Positions 1 through 8,291 of a stretch of DNA of 64,000 bases are shown here, piece after piece (the first letter of the stretch is position 1; every line of letters begins with the position of its first letter). Both the position numbers and the translations under genes were made by a program. The notes below the pieces were generated by a model, which worked only from the letters and a program-made list of their open reading frames with translations, did not search any database and was not told where the DNA came from. Source of the DNA: Pseudomonas abietaniphila (lineage in GTDB: Bacteria; Pseudomonadota; Gammaproteobacteria; Pseudomonadales; Pseudomonadaceae); NCBI RefSeq assembly GCF_900100795.1, contig NZ_FNCO01000021.1:62001-126000 (forward strand), in the 5' to 3' direction.

Positions 1-190
1 AAATGCAGCAATTTGAAAACACGTTTGCATAGGGGGTCACCGAAGTCGTTTCATATCCTTCGGAGATGTCCATCAGACATCTATATGACGTAGAGACTAT
101 TTGTACTGTGCAGTGCACCTAGAAAGGTAAAGATGGCATATTGCTCTTGTGGGAACTTGAGCTTTGCTAAAGAATTGAGGCATCACGATC

Positions 191-736
191 TTGGAACTCA
201 CATCTATGTTGCAGACCATCGGAATGTTCGTTGCAGCCTTCTTCGTAATCTGGCTTTTTCTGGTGTTTTTGCTTCTGATTCATGAGGCAGGGCATCTGAT
301 CCCGATGCAACGGATGGGCATAAAGCCCGAGAAATTGATTCTCGGCGGGTTCAAGCTTTTCTCATTCAGAAAGTCCGGGATAATTCATGAGATCGGGCTT
401 ATCCCGTTGTGGGCATATGTCGTCAGCTCCGACTATGAGAAGGCACCGTCCAGTCAGCGCGCAATCATCGCTGCCGGCGGCCCCTTGATCTCATTGGTGA
501 CGGGGCTGCTCTTTTTTGGAATCTATTTTCTATCGCCAAACTGGCCAACTCTGGTTGCCGCTAAAGGCTCCATCTTGTTGGCAGCGACCAACATCATCCC
601 GCTTCCACCCCTTGATGGGTGGACAGTCGTCGAGCATTTTTTGATTCGCCGGGGGTTCCACGTCGACGAGAACAATAGAAAGATCCTATTAGGAATCGGC
701 CTAACCACGATAGTTCTGATCACTCTTGTGCTTTGA
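191..736 (+). CDS. M50 site-2-protease-like membrane metalloprotease
   Basis: Predicted intramembrane zinc protease of the M50/RseP-SpoIVFB superfamily. The HEAGH zinc motif lies at about residues 31-35 inside the first long hydrophobic segment (11-33). A second family motif, PPLDGW, lies near residue 140 and would supply the third metal ligand. Further hydrophobic stretches lie around 90-112 and 160-180. At 181 residues it is a minimal M50 without a PDZ domain. The TTG start at 191 is chosen because GAGG lies 10 bases upstream. The ATG at 206 is the alternative but has no ribosome site. The substrate is unknown, and no anti-sigma factor lies beside it. Confidence 0.8.
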   Translation: MELTSMLQTIGMFVAAFFVIWLFLVFLLLIHEAGHLIPMQRMGIKPEKLILGGFKLFSFRKSGIIHEIGLIPLWAYVVSSDYEKAPSSQRAIIAAGGPLISLVTGLLFFGIYFLSPNWPTLVAAKGSILLAATNIIPLPPLDGWTVVEHFLIRRGFHVDENNRKILLGIGLTTIVLITLVL

Positions 737-797
737 TCTGTTACAAATGCATGAAAACCATCTCCTGGAGCAAGTTCAAACAGCCCAGGAGATCGAC

Positions 798-1226
798 ATG
801 ACTCAACCCGTCCCTAACCCCCTCGCTACTGCATCCCCAACCGCACCAGCAATCCGTCCGGGTTTCTTCGAAGAAGCCTTCAGCGGCTACGACGTGCCTC
901 CTAAAATTCGAGTCTTTGCAGAAGCGTTCTGTACTCGTTTCAAAATCAATGGCATCTGCGATCCGGCCTACTGTGCAAACACAGCTGCTCTGAAACTCAA
1001 GGTTGGTGACGGCTGCGGTGGCTTTGATTCCGACCAGGTTCCACTGGAATCTGAAATCCCCAAGATTGGTGATCATTTGTTGTTTGCCTATCACACATGC
1101 ATCAATCAAACCGAACCCGCCACCACAGCGGAGGTAATCAACGACATGGTCCGCGGCGCTTTGAATGGCCTGTCCGTCCAACAACTGGTACCGGCTAGCC
1201 CGGCACCGGCTCAGCTGCCCAACTGA
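798..1226 (+). CDS. Hypothetical protein, Pro/Ala-rich ends
   Basis: Unrecognised 142-residue protein. The start is the ATG at 798, six bases after AGGAGA. The longer reading frame back to 726 overlaps the protease gene and has no ribosome site. The termini are rich in Pro, Ala and Thr. The middle (about 25-115) holds five Cys and could be a small disulfide-stabilised or metal-binding domain. There is no signal peptide. A strong terminator follows directly, so it probably ends the transcription unit begun by the M50 gene. Confidence 0.72.
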   Translation: MTQPVPNPLATASPTAPAIRPGFFEEAFSGYDVPPKIRVFAEAFCTRFKINGICDPAYCANTAALKLKVGDGCGGFDSDQVPLESEIPKIGDHLLFAYHTCINQTEPATTAEVINDMVRGALNGLSVQQLVPASPAPAQLPN

Positions 1227-1233
1227 TACATCC

Positions 1234-1264
1234 AAACCGCCCTACTTTTAGGGCGGTTTTTTTA
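1234..1264 (+). terminator. Rho-independent terminator
   Basis: A stem AACCGCCCT / AGGGCGGTT is followed by a run of seven T. It ends the unit holding the M50 protease and the following gene. Confidence 0.9.
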
Positions 1265-1281
1265 TACCCGGATTCCTAGAA

Positions 1282-1316
1282 TTGCCTCGACAATACTAGC
1301 GACGTATGTGTATGTG
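1282..1316 (+). promoter_or_regulatory. Possible promoter, weak match to the shared motif
   Basis: TTGCCTCGACAATAC is followed by GACGTATGTGTATGTG, a degenerate relative of the TACGYGTTAY motif found elsewhere in the window. It lies about 40 bases before the start of the gene at 1354. Confidence 0.3.
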
Positions 1317-1353
1317 TGGTGTATCATTTCGCGATTAAAAGAGAGGGGTCGTC

Positions 1354-2157
1354 ATGCTCACACTTAAACGAAATGACTCAAGCAACTCATCACTTCATTC
1401 GGTAGAGGCCAGTCCTGTCGAGTGGTTCCCACATGTCACCGTAGATCTATCGTGTTGGCATGGCGGACAGAAGCTCAAAGATCTTGAGCAATTCGAGTGG
1501 CATGGAGATGTTGTCATGGGTCCAGCTCTGGAACAGGCTCGTCGGGCATGTGACCAGTTCCGGGTCGACAACTCATCATCGTTGGAAGTCTGGGCTTTCC
1601 GCTCTGACTGGGAAGTAGCAAAGACCAGGAGCTCGGAAGATCAGCACTGGGCTCACGTCGACAATGAGTGCAACCTGGTCAGTAAAGTGCTCTTGAGCCA
1701 CCATCCAGTCTGGTCATCCCGGCATGGTGCGCTGTCTGCTCCAATCCAATGGCCGCAGTTCGACGCCAAATTTCTCAAATTTATGTCCGTCAAATCTAAT
1801 CTTGAGTCAGATACTGCATGGACCGATTATCTCACGGCGGCCATTGACTCTCCTCCAGACAGATTGGCTCACCGGGGTGTTGCATTAGTTGACGGGCGGA
1901 TTCGCGACCTGTCCGTCACATATCGCGGGGTGAATGACCGCAGTCCAGATTGCCACCTGATCATGGTAACCGGAACGATCCGAATTGCGATGTCGCCCTA
2001 CGTCGAAGCTTTGGACGATCTGGAACTCGAATCCGCAGTGAATCAATCCCTCAGCGTGAAGATCGAGCTGGACCAGCGCCGAATCGAACTGGATACGGTT
2101 GACAAGACATTACGGATGGCGGCCTGGGAGCTCCAGAAATCGAAAAATTCCATTTAA
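1354..2157 (+). CDS. Hypothetical protein
   Basis: Unrecognised soluble protein of 267 residues. The ATG is preceded by GAGAGGGG at a spacing of six. Trp and His are frequent in the first half. The C-terminal 60 residues are charged and probably helical. There are no membrane segments and no catalytic motif I can name. It stands between a terminator upstream and a palindromic regulatory site downstream, so it is probably monocistronic. Confidence 0.78.
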   Translation: MLTLKRNDSSNSSLHSVEASPVEWFPHVTVDLSCWHGGQKLKDLEQFEWHGDVVMGPALEQARRACDQFRVDNSSSLEVWAFRSDWEVAKTRSSEDQHWAHVDNECNLVSKVLLSHHPVWSSRHGALSAPIQWPQFDAKFLKFMSVKSNLESDTAWTDYLTAAIDSPPDRLAHRGVALVDGRIRDLSVTYRGVNDRSPDCHLIMVTGTIRIAMSPYVEALDDLELESAVNQSLSVKIELDQRRIELDTVDKTLRMAAWELQKSKNSI

Positions 2158-2160
2158 ATA

Positions 2161-2191
2161 CATAACACGTACGCGTACGTTTTGTTATGAT
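2161..2191 (+). promoter_or_regulatory. Palindromic form of the shared motif, upstream of the parB-like gene
   Basis: CATAAC and GTTATG arms flank a perfect 14-base palindrome, ACGTACGCGTACGT (2167-2180). TGTTATGAT at 2183-2191 looks like an extended -10 reading right toward the parB-like gene. It shares CATAACACGTA with more than ten other sites here, but is the most symmetrical, so it may be an operator as well as a promoter. Confidence 0.6.
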
Positions 2192-2316
2192 CGCCGCGCT
2201 CCCTTCAATTTCACACATCTTTGAAGGGCGCGGAGGCTATCCAAGGTCATCAGTTACGTGAACCTGTGGATCATCCCCCAGAGCAAGTTCAACGTTTTGA
2301 CCTCAGGAGAGTTCCC

Positions 2317-3306
2317 ATGGAAGCATCTGATAGCAGTCTCGGCAGCACTGAAAAACAACTGGATCTCGACTTTCGTTTGAACATAGTCAAGGGTTCCATC
2401 AAGGCCGCTATGAAGCAGGGTGGCTTGAACGGGAAAAGCTTCACGGCCGGAGATTTATGGAACGTCGATCCACGTGTAATTAAGGTGATCCCTGGCTACA
2501 ACATTCGTGAGCGTAACTCCAAATACTTTGCCGCAGTGGAGAAATATAAGCGGAGCATGATGGACGTTGGGTTCAAAAAAGATTCAGCCCTGTCCGTCAT
2601 TGTTGTGGCCGAGGAAGACGGATCCCAGTCGATCTACTTGAAACGCGGTCATCAACGACTTGAAGCTGTGATCGGCGCAATCGATGAAGGTGCGCCTATC
2701 TCAACTGTTCCATGCATCATCGACTCCGACAATATCAGCGAAGAGGATATGACGACGGATCTGGTGACCAGCAATAACGGAACACCACTCGATCCTTATC
2801 CGCTTGCAGTTGCATGCAAACGCATGACCCGGTTCTACCCTGAGAACCATTCGGCGATTGCAAAGAAATTGGGCCTCTGGCCTAACCAGGTCAGCGATTA
2901 CCTCTTGCTTATCAACGGTCCAATCGAGATCTGCAACTACGTTCGCCAGGAAGTGGTGACATTCACGCTTGCGATTGAGTTGATGAAGGAGCACGGTGCC
3001 AAAGCGCTGGAAGTAATCGAGAAGGGGCTCGCTCGATCTGCTATTGCGGGAGGGAGCGCGAATAAATTGATGCCTCGCTTCGTGCCAGGCAAGTTCGTTA
3101 AGAAAGCGGTAACCAAAGCTGCACCGGCAATGCGGACAGCGATTCTTGGTATTCGCGAGGACAAAGGCTTTGAACACCTCTCTCCCGCAAATCAGCAGGC
3201 GCTGGAAGAAATCCTGAACGCATTCAAGGAAGCGGAAGCTGTTGAAGAGAAACTGAACGCAGAAAATCCCGAGCCGGAGCTCAACCTAGAAACTGTTGAG
3301 GTCTGA
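2317..3306 (+). CDS. ParB-like protein (ParB/Srx N-domain)
   Basis: A 330-residue ParB-family protein. The ParB/sulfiredoxin-type domain spans about residues 55-145, with the family box seen as RGHQRLEAV near 110-118. A helix-turn-helix-like segment follows around 165-190. The C-terminal tail is acidic. The start is the ATG at 2317, eight bases after AGGAGAG. No ParA ATPase gene is adjacent, so it may be an orphan ParB used in partition or regulation, or a ParB-fold nuclease or CTPase with another role. The palindrome just upstream could be its own operator; that is inference. Confidence 0.8.
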   Translation: MEASDSSLGSTEKQLDLDFRLNIVKGSIKAAMKQGGLNGKSFTAGDLWNVDPRVIKVIPGYNIRERNSKYFAAVEKYKRSMMDVGFKKDSALSVIVVAEEDGSQSIYLKRGHQRLEAVIGAIDEGAPISTVPCIIDSDNISEEDMTTDLVTSNNGTPLDPYPLAVACKRMTRFYPENHSAIAKKLGLWPNQVSDYLLLINGPIEICNYVRQEVVTFTLAIELMKEHGAKALEVIEKGLARSAIAGGSANKLMPRFVPGKFVKKAVTKAAPAMRTAILGIREDKGFEHLSPANQQALEEILNAFKEAEAVEEKLNAENPEPELNLETVEV

Positions 3307-3321
3307 ACCACGCAACACACC

Positions 3322-3349
3322 AAGCCCCTCGATGAGGGGCTTTTTTTTT
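3322..3349 (+). terminator. Rho-independent terminator
   Basis: AAGCCCCTC / GAGGGGCTT stem with a GAT-like loop, followed by nine T. It ends the parB-like gene. Confidence 0.92.
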
Positions 3350-3352
3350 CGC

Positions 3353-3715
3353 CTATTGAAACTTGGAAAGAAGCCTACGCCACCATGACACGCTACCCGC
3401 ACTCATGAGCACGCCAGCAGCCGTCTGCCATTCAAGATGCACGGAGCCCGCTGAACCAGTGGAGGAAAGGCAGAACTGGGTAAATGCCTGACAGGATTGG
3501 CACGCTGCCAAACCCGCGATGGAATAACGGTCGCCGCTGACTTCTCTGATTTCACCCCGCAGGCATTCACCTTCAAGATGGGCCGAGCATCCGCCACACT
3601 CGATCGACAGATGCTGAAGCCGGGTACCATCAAGGAACAGTATTGGAAGTTTGTTGGCCAACGGTGTGAACCGCTTCCAATCCTCGATCGCCAAGGCTGT
3701 CGCAGCTTCATTCAT
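3353..3715 (-). CDS. Hypothetical Cys-rich protein, possible zinc binder
   Basis: Unrecognised 120-residue protein. Its ATG overlaps the stop of the upstream regulator gene (ATGAATGA), which implies translational coupling. Cys pairs CGGC and CQSC near the middle, plus two further Cys, could form a zinc site. The tail is basic and Trp-rich. As the last gene of the unit 5172-3353, it may work with the double-HTH regulator. Confidence 0.62.
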   Translation of the reverse strand: MNEAATALAIEDWKRFTPLANKLPILFLDGTRLQHLSIECGGCSAHLEGECLRGEIREVSGDRYSIAGLAACQSCQAFTQFCLSSTGSAGSVHLEWQTAAGVLMSAGSVSWWRRLLSKFQ

Positions 3716-4385
3716 TGATTGGTCCACCTACAACGTGTACACATCTGTTCCATCCTTGGCAGATCGCCCAGAGGTAGACAAGGACCCATCCGGGCGCAAG
3801 ACGCTGTCCTCTCTCCCAGAAGCCAACAGCAGCGTACGAACACCCCAAAACAGCGGCCAGCTCCTTCTGTGACCACTTTAATACCTCGGTCCTGATGCGG
3901 TGAATATCCCGCCAGCCACACTGCCCGGTTGTTGGGATCACTGTCCTTGCTATCACTGCGGTGAGAATAGCGCGTGCGGGCTCGGGCAATTGATCACTAC
4001 GCTCCCACTTAGCGATGAGGCCAGCTGAGACGCCTAGCAAGTCAGCCAAAGCCTTTTGGGTTAATCCAGCCCCCTGACGTTCGAGAGCGAGCGTTCCTTT
4101 GCATGGTGCTCCCAGGACAATCTCATGCTGCTTCACCATATCGTCGCGGTAGCATTTAGCTGCTGTTCGCGCCCTCGATCGGCCGTTGTACGCCAGGTCC
4201 CGAAAATGGCGATCAGCAACATACGTCCCCTGCTTCATGAGTCTCACCCGCCAACCAGCGTCGGACGGTTTCGCAGGTCGATTGTCACGTGTAATTCCCT
4301 GCATGTCAGGATCGGCCAGACGACGAGGTCTACCTGCGTGTGGATCTATTTCCGAGCTAGTCATGTCGGTGTTCTCAAGGCTCAT
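3708..4385 (-). CDS. DNA-binding protein: AP2-like domain plus two HTH domains
   Basis: Predicted regulator of 225 residues in three parts. Residues about 43-85 resemble a bacterial AP2-like DNA-binding domain (GWRVRLMKQG, then FRDL, then CYRDD). Residues 105-145 look like an XRE-type HTH (LTQKALADLLGVS and IAKWERS). Residues 165-205 look like a second XRE-type HTH (SQKELAAVLGCS and VGFWERG). The start ATGAGCCTTGA overlaps the stop of the gene upstream. An ATG at 4364 is an alternative. The triple DNA-binding layout is unusual. The target is unknown. Confidence 0.72.
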   Translation of the reverse strand: MSLENTDMTSSEIDPHAGRPRRLADPDMQGITRDNRPAKPSDAGWRVRLMKQGTYVADRHFRDLAYNGRSRARTAAKCYRDDMVKQHEIVLGAPCKGTLALERQGAGLTQKALADLLGVSAGLIAKWERSDQLPEPARAILTAVIARTVIPTTGQCGWRDIHRIRTEVLKWSQKELAAVLGCSYAAVGFWERGQRLAPGWVLVYLWAICQGWNRCVHVVGGPINE

Positions 4386-5172
4386 GAGCGACTTGTGGCT
4401 CGCCTCTAAACATTTCACCGGCACCAACTGAACCGTCATCCCCCGGAAAAAGCATCGCACCGCCCAGGAGCACCGAGCTCAGTACCTGAGCGGGCGAATC
4501 GATTGCCGATGAGGCATCCGCGTTTGCAGCCTTCGGCCGAGGTTTATCTGGCATTTTGATGACGGCAGGCAACTCAGGGTCTATCAAGTCACTGACCAGC
4601 GGATCAACCGGTCGAGGCTGAGGTGCTGGTTTAGGGAGAGGATTCTCACGAGCAGGCATCAGGAACGGTGGATCCTCCTCCTCTTGCTCGAAGGTCACGA
4701 CTTTACTCATCGCCAGATCGAGGCGATCAAAGAACTCATCAGACTGTCCCATCAACTTGCGAAATTGCAGGTCAGTCAGCATCTGCCCGCGTCGAAGCTT
4801 CGCTGTTCCCCGAATTGTGTCAGTCGTTATCGCGTAAAGCACCTGGCGCATATCGGCGCGGGTGTCAGCGCTCATGTACTGGCACTTGAGTGAAAGGGTT
4901 TGTTCTGCCCTGCCCACACGCAGCGCAAGTTTTTCCAAAGCGCGGAGCTGATTCAACACACGTTGTTTGTTGGCGTGCGTGGAACTCCGCCAGTAGTTGT
5001 ACCAGCAACCAAAGCCCGCAGCAGCAAGGATGATGATGCCTCCAGTCAAACAAAGCGTGACGCTATTCGGAGACTCGTCGGCTACGAGGCTCTGGCTGAT
5101 AGACGTTTGAGTAGTCAGGAGGGTCAGGACCCCACCCGCAAATGACAGCTTGAAATGTGGCCTTTGTGGCAT
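4375..5172 (-). CDS. Membrane-anchored hypothetical protein
   Basis: Unrecognised 265-residue protein. It has one weakly hydrophobic segment near residues 10-30 and one clear membrane helix around 42-65, followed by a helical, charged domain and a Pro-rich tail. The ATG at 5172 is chosen because GGAG lies seven bases upstream. The longer frame to 5238 runs through the promoter motif. It heads a three-gene unit in which each gene overlaps the next. Confidence 0.75.
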   Translation of the reverse strand: MPQRPHFKLSFAGGVLTLLTTQTSISQSLVADESPNSVTLCLTGGIIILAAAGFGCWYNYWRSSTHANKQRVLNQLRALEKLALRVGRAEQTLSLKCQYMSADTRADMRQVLYAITTDTIRGTAKLRRGQMLTDLQFRKLMGQSDEFFDRLDLAMSKVVTFEQEEEDPPFLMPARENPLPKPAPQPRPVDPLVSDLIDPELPAVIKMPDKPRPKAANADASSAIDSPAQVLSSVLLGGAMLFPGDDGSVGAGEMFRGEPQVAHEP

Positions 5173-5207
5173 ATGCACGCTCCGACGATAACCATCAATC
5201 ATATGTC

Positions 5208-5230
5208 GATACTTAACGCGTAACGATACG
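5208..5230 (-). promoter_or_regulatory. Shared promoter motif (GCGT variant)
   Basis: Read toward the gene at 5172 it is GTATCGTTACGCGTTAAGTATC. This matches the core TACGCGTTA found at other starts in the window. It lies about 40 bases before the start codon. Confidence 0.55.
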
Positions 5231-5337
5231 CCGCACAAGCCTAATGTTCCAGCCTTAGAATTACGAATCGAGCTAAAATCGAGCTTCCATTCCTCAGAAA
5301 AGAAAGCTATTGCTCACAATTTCGTCCCCTTCTCGAT

Positions 5338-5742
5338 CTATTCCTGATCCAGCTTGAATGACTGGGCCCCTGCAACGATATCCCCCTTCAGATTGCTCAG
5401 GATCGTTTCGCTGGCCACCGCCACCCCGTGGCCGCGTATTCCCCCGGTCATGACCCAGTATTCTTTTCCGGTCACCGCTTCAATTACCTTTTTGTGCAAC
5501 TGGACGCTATAGCTATACAGCCGCTCACCAGGGCGGAAGTCCGAGGTTTCCATCACTGCGAACAGTTTGTAGCCAGCGCCAAGCTGCGCGACTTGAGGAG
5601 GTATGTTTAAAGCAATAACTTCCCTGACCTGGGCTTGGGGAATTTCGCTCGCGTTCGAAGACAGCGAAAGCTCCACTGCAAAGGCACTTGTGGATGCGAA
5701 ACAGGTAAGTGCGATCGCTGCACATAGAATTTGTCTGAACAT
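5338..5742 (-). CDS. Exported hypothetical protein
   Basis: A 134-residue protein with a clear Sec signal peptide (about 1-20, ending ASTSAFA). The mature part is a small domain of about 110 residues. The ATG at 5742 is chosen because it starts the signal peptide. The longer frame adds an unlikely N-terminus. Probably periplasmic. No family recognised. Confidence 0.75.
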   Translation of the reverse strand: MFRQILCAAIALTCFASTSAFAVELSLSSNASEIPQAQVREVIALNIPPQVAQLGAGYKLFAVMETSDFRPGERLYSYSVQLHKKVIEAVTGKEYWVMTGGIRGHGVAVASETILSNLKGDIVAGAQSFKLDQE

Positions 5743-5820
5743 GATGTGATCCGGGTGCTGATATGGCGGGATTGATTTCACAACGGAATGAAAAGCTGTC
5801 ACCAGGTAGCGTCAGATATT

Positions 5821-6444
5821 TCAGAGAAACACGCTGGCGTTCGTGGTGGCAGCCTTGGGACTTGATTCAACCGTCGAATGAAGAGTCGGAATAAGCTCAT
5901 GCGCTAATAACGCATCTGACGAAGCTCTCGCCTCTCTGATAGGTGAGGGGTCGACCTGAAGCCAATAACAGTAGGCGGAGTCTGAACTCGCGTGAACGCT
6001 CAATGAGCGGGGCCGGATCAGGTGCTCGACCTCGCTGATGACCCACGCCGAGCCATACAAGAATTCACGGCCATCGATCCAAAACTGAGCGCTTGTGATC
6101 TTGAAGAGCATTGTCAGCACAGCGAGTGAGGCTCGTGCATAGGGGTCGGGACTATCGGCCAACTGAGCCATCACAGGCCCGAGCGACCGTACGTTCGCAA
6201 GTCTGATTGTTTTTGCCCAAGCCACTGCTCGATCCCGGCCAACCAGGTCAGGCAACGGCATCTTATAAAAGCGTTTGGATGGATTTTGCATTGCGAGATT
6301 GATACGGGACCGGCAATCACCGCAGAGCGTGCTGCTAGCATATACGCGATCGCTCAACCGCCCTGCCCGGCCTCGACTCGAAAAACAGACCTCATCCACG
6401 TGGCCACAAAGTCGCTTGCTTGGGGCATTGATATGAGTCGCCAT
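5821..6444 (-). CDS. Hypothetical protein with N-terminal Cys cluster
   Basis: Unrecognised 207-residue protein. Cys at about 13, 20, 41 and 44 (the last two as CGDC) suggest a zinc-ribbon-like N-terminus. The remainder is helical. AGAGAGG lies five bases before the ATG. The shared promoter motif lies about 55 bases upstream, so it is probably a single-gene unit. Confidence 0.75.
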   Translation of the reverse strand: MATHINAPSKRLCGHVDEVCFSSRGRAGRLSDRVYASSTLCGDCRSRINLAMQNPSKRFYKMPLPDLVGRDRAVAWAKTIRLANVRSLGPVMAQLADSPDPYARASLAVLTMLFKITSAQFWIDGREFLYGSAWVISEVEHLIRPRSLSVHASSDSAYCYWLQVDPSPIREARASSDALLAHELIPTLHSTVESSPKAATTNASVFL

Positions 6445-6495
6445 GAAAACCTCTCTGAGCTAAATCCGTACAAGATCGGCAGCGTTCTAGCCGAT

Positions 6496-6536
6496 TCATA
6501 ACACGTATACTTAATACAAAGAGATGTTATGTCAAC
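6496..6536 (-). promoter_or_regulatory. Promoter with shared motif
   Basis: Read toward the gene at 6444 it is TATTAAGTATACGTGTTATG. A TTGACA lies further upstream at 6530-6535, and a second GTTATG half-site lies between. The core TACGTGTTAT is identical to the sites at 10905, 11711 and 22238. Confidence 0.65.
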
Positions 6537-6547
6537 CCTTTATGAGT

Positions 6548-7168
6548 TCACAGCGACGGAAGCAATGTCAGGATGAGCCTACCCAGCTCCTGAGCGGAGA
6601 ATGTGTTGGATATCGCCACTTTGGTCCGGAAAGGGATAGGCAGATGGCCTGATCGAACCGCAACAAAATCATGGACTCCCAGGCCAACGCGACGCGCAAG
6701 GGAGTTTTGGTCGAGGCCGGACAGTTCCACCAATCCATCAAAAAAACACTGAACGACGTGTCCTGGTTCACCGGCATCGAGCCGATCAAAGAAACTGTAG
6801 ATCAGGGTTTCTCGAACGGTCTGCCATTGCAGGTTCACGTCCTCTACGGCTTCTCTTATCGTAGAAGGCAGCGCAGCGAGTAACGTTTCCAACGTCACCT
6901 CTACGCCCATTGCACCTATAGTGCGAATCCTTGCTGGCGGGGGCATCGGCCGGACCTGCATCCGGCACTGCCGGATCATTGAAAGGCTAATACCGATCTG
7001 CTCGCTGAGCTTGGTATCGGTCCACCCCATTTCATTCCTGAACTGATCCATCAGCTGTGCCCAGTCTTCGCTTGTGAGACCGGACTCAGCGGTAGTCAAA
7101 AAATGCTGCCTGGATGTGCGTATCGCGTGTGCCTTTTCCGGCAATGGCAGATCTGCGACACCAAACAT
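6548..7168 (-). CDS. Double-HTH DNA-binding protein
   Basis: A 206-residue protein with two Cro/XRE-like helix-turn-helix regions. One is near residues 40-75 (TDTKLSEQIGISLSMIRQC) and one near 145-180 (DQNSLARRVGLGVHDFVAV). The ATG at 7168 lies one base after the stop of the upstream gene. An in-frame ATG at 7206, overlapping that gene, is an alternative. The two-HTH layout echoes the regulator at 3708-4385, though the sequences differ. Confidence 0.68.
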   Translation of the reverse strand: MFGVADLPLPEKAHAIRTSRQHFLTTAESGLTSEDWAQLMDQFRNEMGWTDTKLSEQIGISLSMIRQCRMQVRPMPPPARIRTIGAMGVEVTLETLLAALPSTIREAVEDVNLQWQTVRETLIYSFFDRLDAGEPGHVVQCFFDGLVELSGLDQNSLARRVGLGVHDFVAVRSGHLPIPFRTKVAISNTFSAQELGRLILTLLPSL

Positions 7169-7169
7169 T

Positions 7170-7415
7170 TTAGTTGGTACCGTCAGCTTCAGCTGAAATC
7201 TGCTCATCAGATTTCGCCGGCACAGCAATGAAGGTCTCAAGAATTTTGAAGACCGCACCTCCGACCACCAGCAGGAAGATGCCCATATAGATTCGATCTG
7301 GCGTGATAACGAACTGACCAGCCCGGTAGGCCATCAATGCGATCAGGCAGGTAACGGTAAAAACAAGGCCAGAGATGACCTTGGCAATCAGGATACGTGT
7401 CAAACGACTGTCCAT
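7170..7415 (-). CDS. Small membrane protein, two helices
   Basis: Unrecognised 81-residue protein with two membrane segments (about 12-33 and 44-63) and a short charged tail. The start ATG at 7415 has GGAGG six bases upstream. It is co-transcribed with the double-HTH gene that follows. Confidence 0.75.
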   Translation of the reverse strand: MDSRLTRILIAKVISGLVFTVTCLIALMAYRAGQFVITPDRIYMGIFLLVVGGAVFKILETFIAVPAKSDEQISAEADGTN

Positions 7416-7439
7416 GCGAAGCCTCCAGAGATACATATC

Positions 7440-7463
7440 GAGTAACGACAAGCAATAATACTG
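7440..7463 (-). promoter_or_regulatory. Promoter, degenerate shared motif
   Basis: Read toward the gene it is AGTATTATTGCTTGTCGTTAC. The AGTATTATTG half is identical to the site at 42485-42517, while the core is degenerate (GTCGTTAC). It lies 25 bases before the start of the small membrane protein. Confidence 0.45.
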
Positions 7464-7597
7464 TAGATGGCTCCTGCAAATCCAATGGGATTATTCACAG
7501 GGTGTGCAGAGGGATCACCGGCGCCGGGTATCAAGCACACTCATCTGGCCCAAGCGAGAGGCCAAAACGTGCCGACCTGAACCCATATCACGGGCAC

Positions 7598-7626
7598 AAA
7601 AAAACCCGAGCATTTCTGCCCGGGTT
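7598..7626 (-). terminator. Rho-independent terminator
   Basis: On the minus strand, AACCCGGGC / GCTCGGGTT is followed by a T-run. It ends the gene at 7638-8174. Confidence 0.88.
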
Positions 7627-7637
7627 CTGTCTTGCGT

Positions 7638-8174
7638 TTAGTAGGCGATGGATGCGATTCGATCTTTGACCGATGCACCAATGAGGAAGCTCTCCGAGAT
7701 GTCGCTGGTTCGCGCCGGCGTTATTTTCTGTACCAAAACGGTGCCTAGAATTCCCCCGTCAGCGACGACATGCCACATACCGTCGACCTGTTTGACCTGG
7801 GCCGCTGTGAAATCCTCGCCCATGCCATTAGCGAGCTCTGCATTAGCAGATTCGCAAAGCACTGAGGCAGTGATTTCGGCCAACTGCTTAGCTGATTCTG
7901 CATCGAAACGGATGCCGGCGATGCTACTCACTACACCCTGGTAGCCAACTCCGTCCTCCAAGGTCAAGACAACATGTGGAATGAGCATCGCCTCCTCCAC
8001 GCTCATCAAGCCGCAGAGGACCTGGCTTCGATTCATTTCGGATACGGCTAAAAGCGCCTCACTTCGGACGGTACCTGCTTTGAAGTTTCCAACAGCGTTC
8101 ACCAAGCGCCCTGAGGCATCCACCGGTGCGTTTATCACATCTGCGTACTGCATAGCGCTTTCATGAAAGTTCAT
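7638..8174 (-). CDS. Hypothetical protein
   Basis: Unrecognised soluble protein of 178 residues. The ATG at 8174 has AGGAGA six bases upstream. The longer frame to 8225 has no such site. It is Ala- and Val-rich, with alternating strands and helices. No membrane segment or catalytic motif is seen. It lies between the signal peptidase unit and a strong terminator. Confidence 0.75.
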   Translation of the reverse strand: MNFHESAMQYADVINAPVDASGRLVNAVGNFKAGTVRSEALLAVSEMNRSQVLCGLMSVEEAMLIPHVVLTLEDGVGYQGVVSSIAGIRFDAESAKQLAEITASVLCESANAELANGMGEDFTAAQVKQVDGMWHVVADGGILGTVLVQKITPARTSDISESFLIGASVKDRIASIAY

Positions 8175-8291
8175 GAGTGTTCTCCTGAATGATGGGTGCA
8201 AGGCCTTGCGTAGCCTTACCTTCAAGAGATGAACAACAAGAACGAGTAAAACGTTGCCCTTTCATTTCTGTTCCTCCCTGAGCCAGCATTA

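Noticed and set aside
14..28. AAAACACGTTTGCAT as a further copy of the shared motif
   Set aside because: Core mismatches (AAAACACGTT), no linked start codon, and it lies at the window edge.
741..1235. Minus-strand frame antisense to 798-1226
   Set aside because: The plus-strand gene has a good ribosome site and a terminator. The antisense frame has neither.
2701..3177. Minus-strand frame inside the parB-like gene
   Set aside because: Shadow of a gene with clear family motifs.
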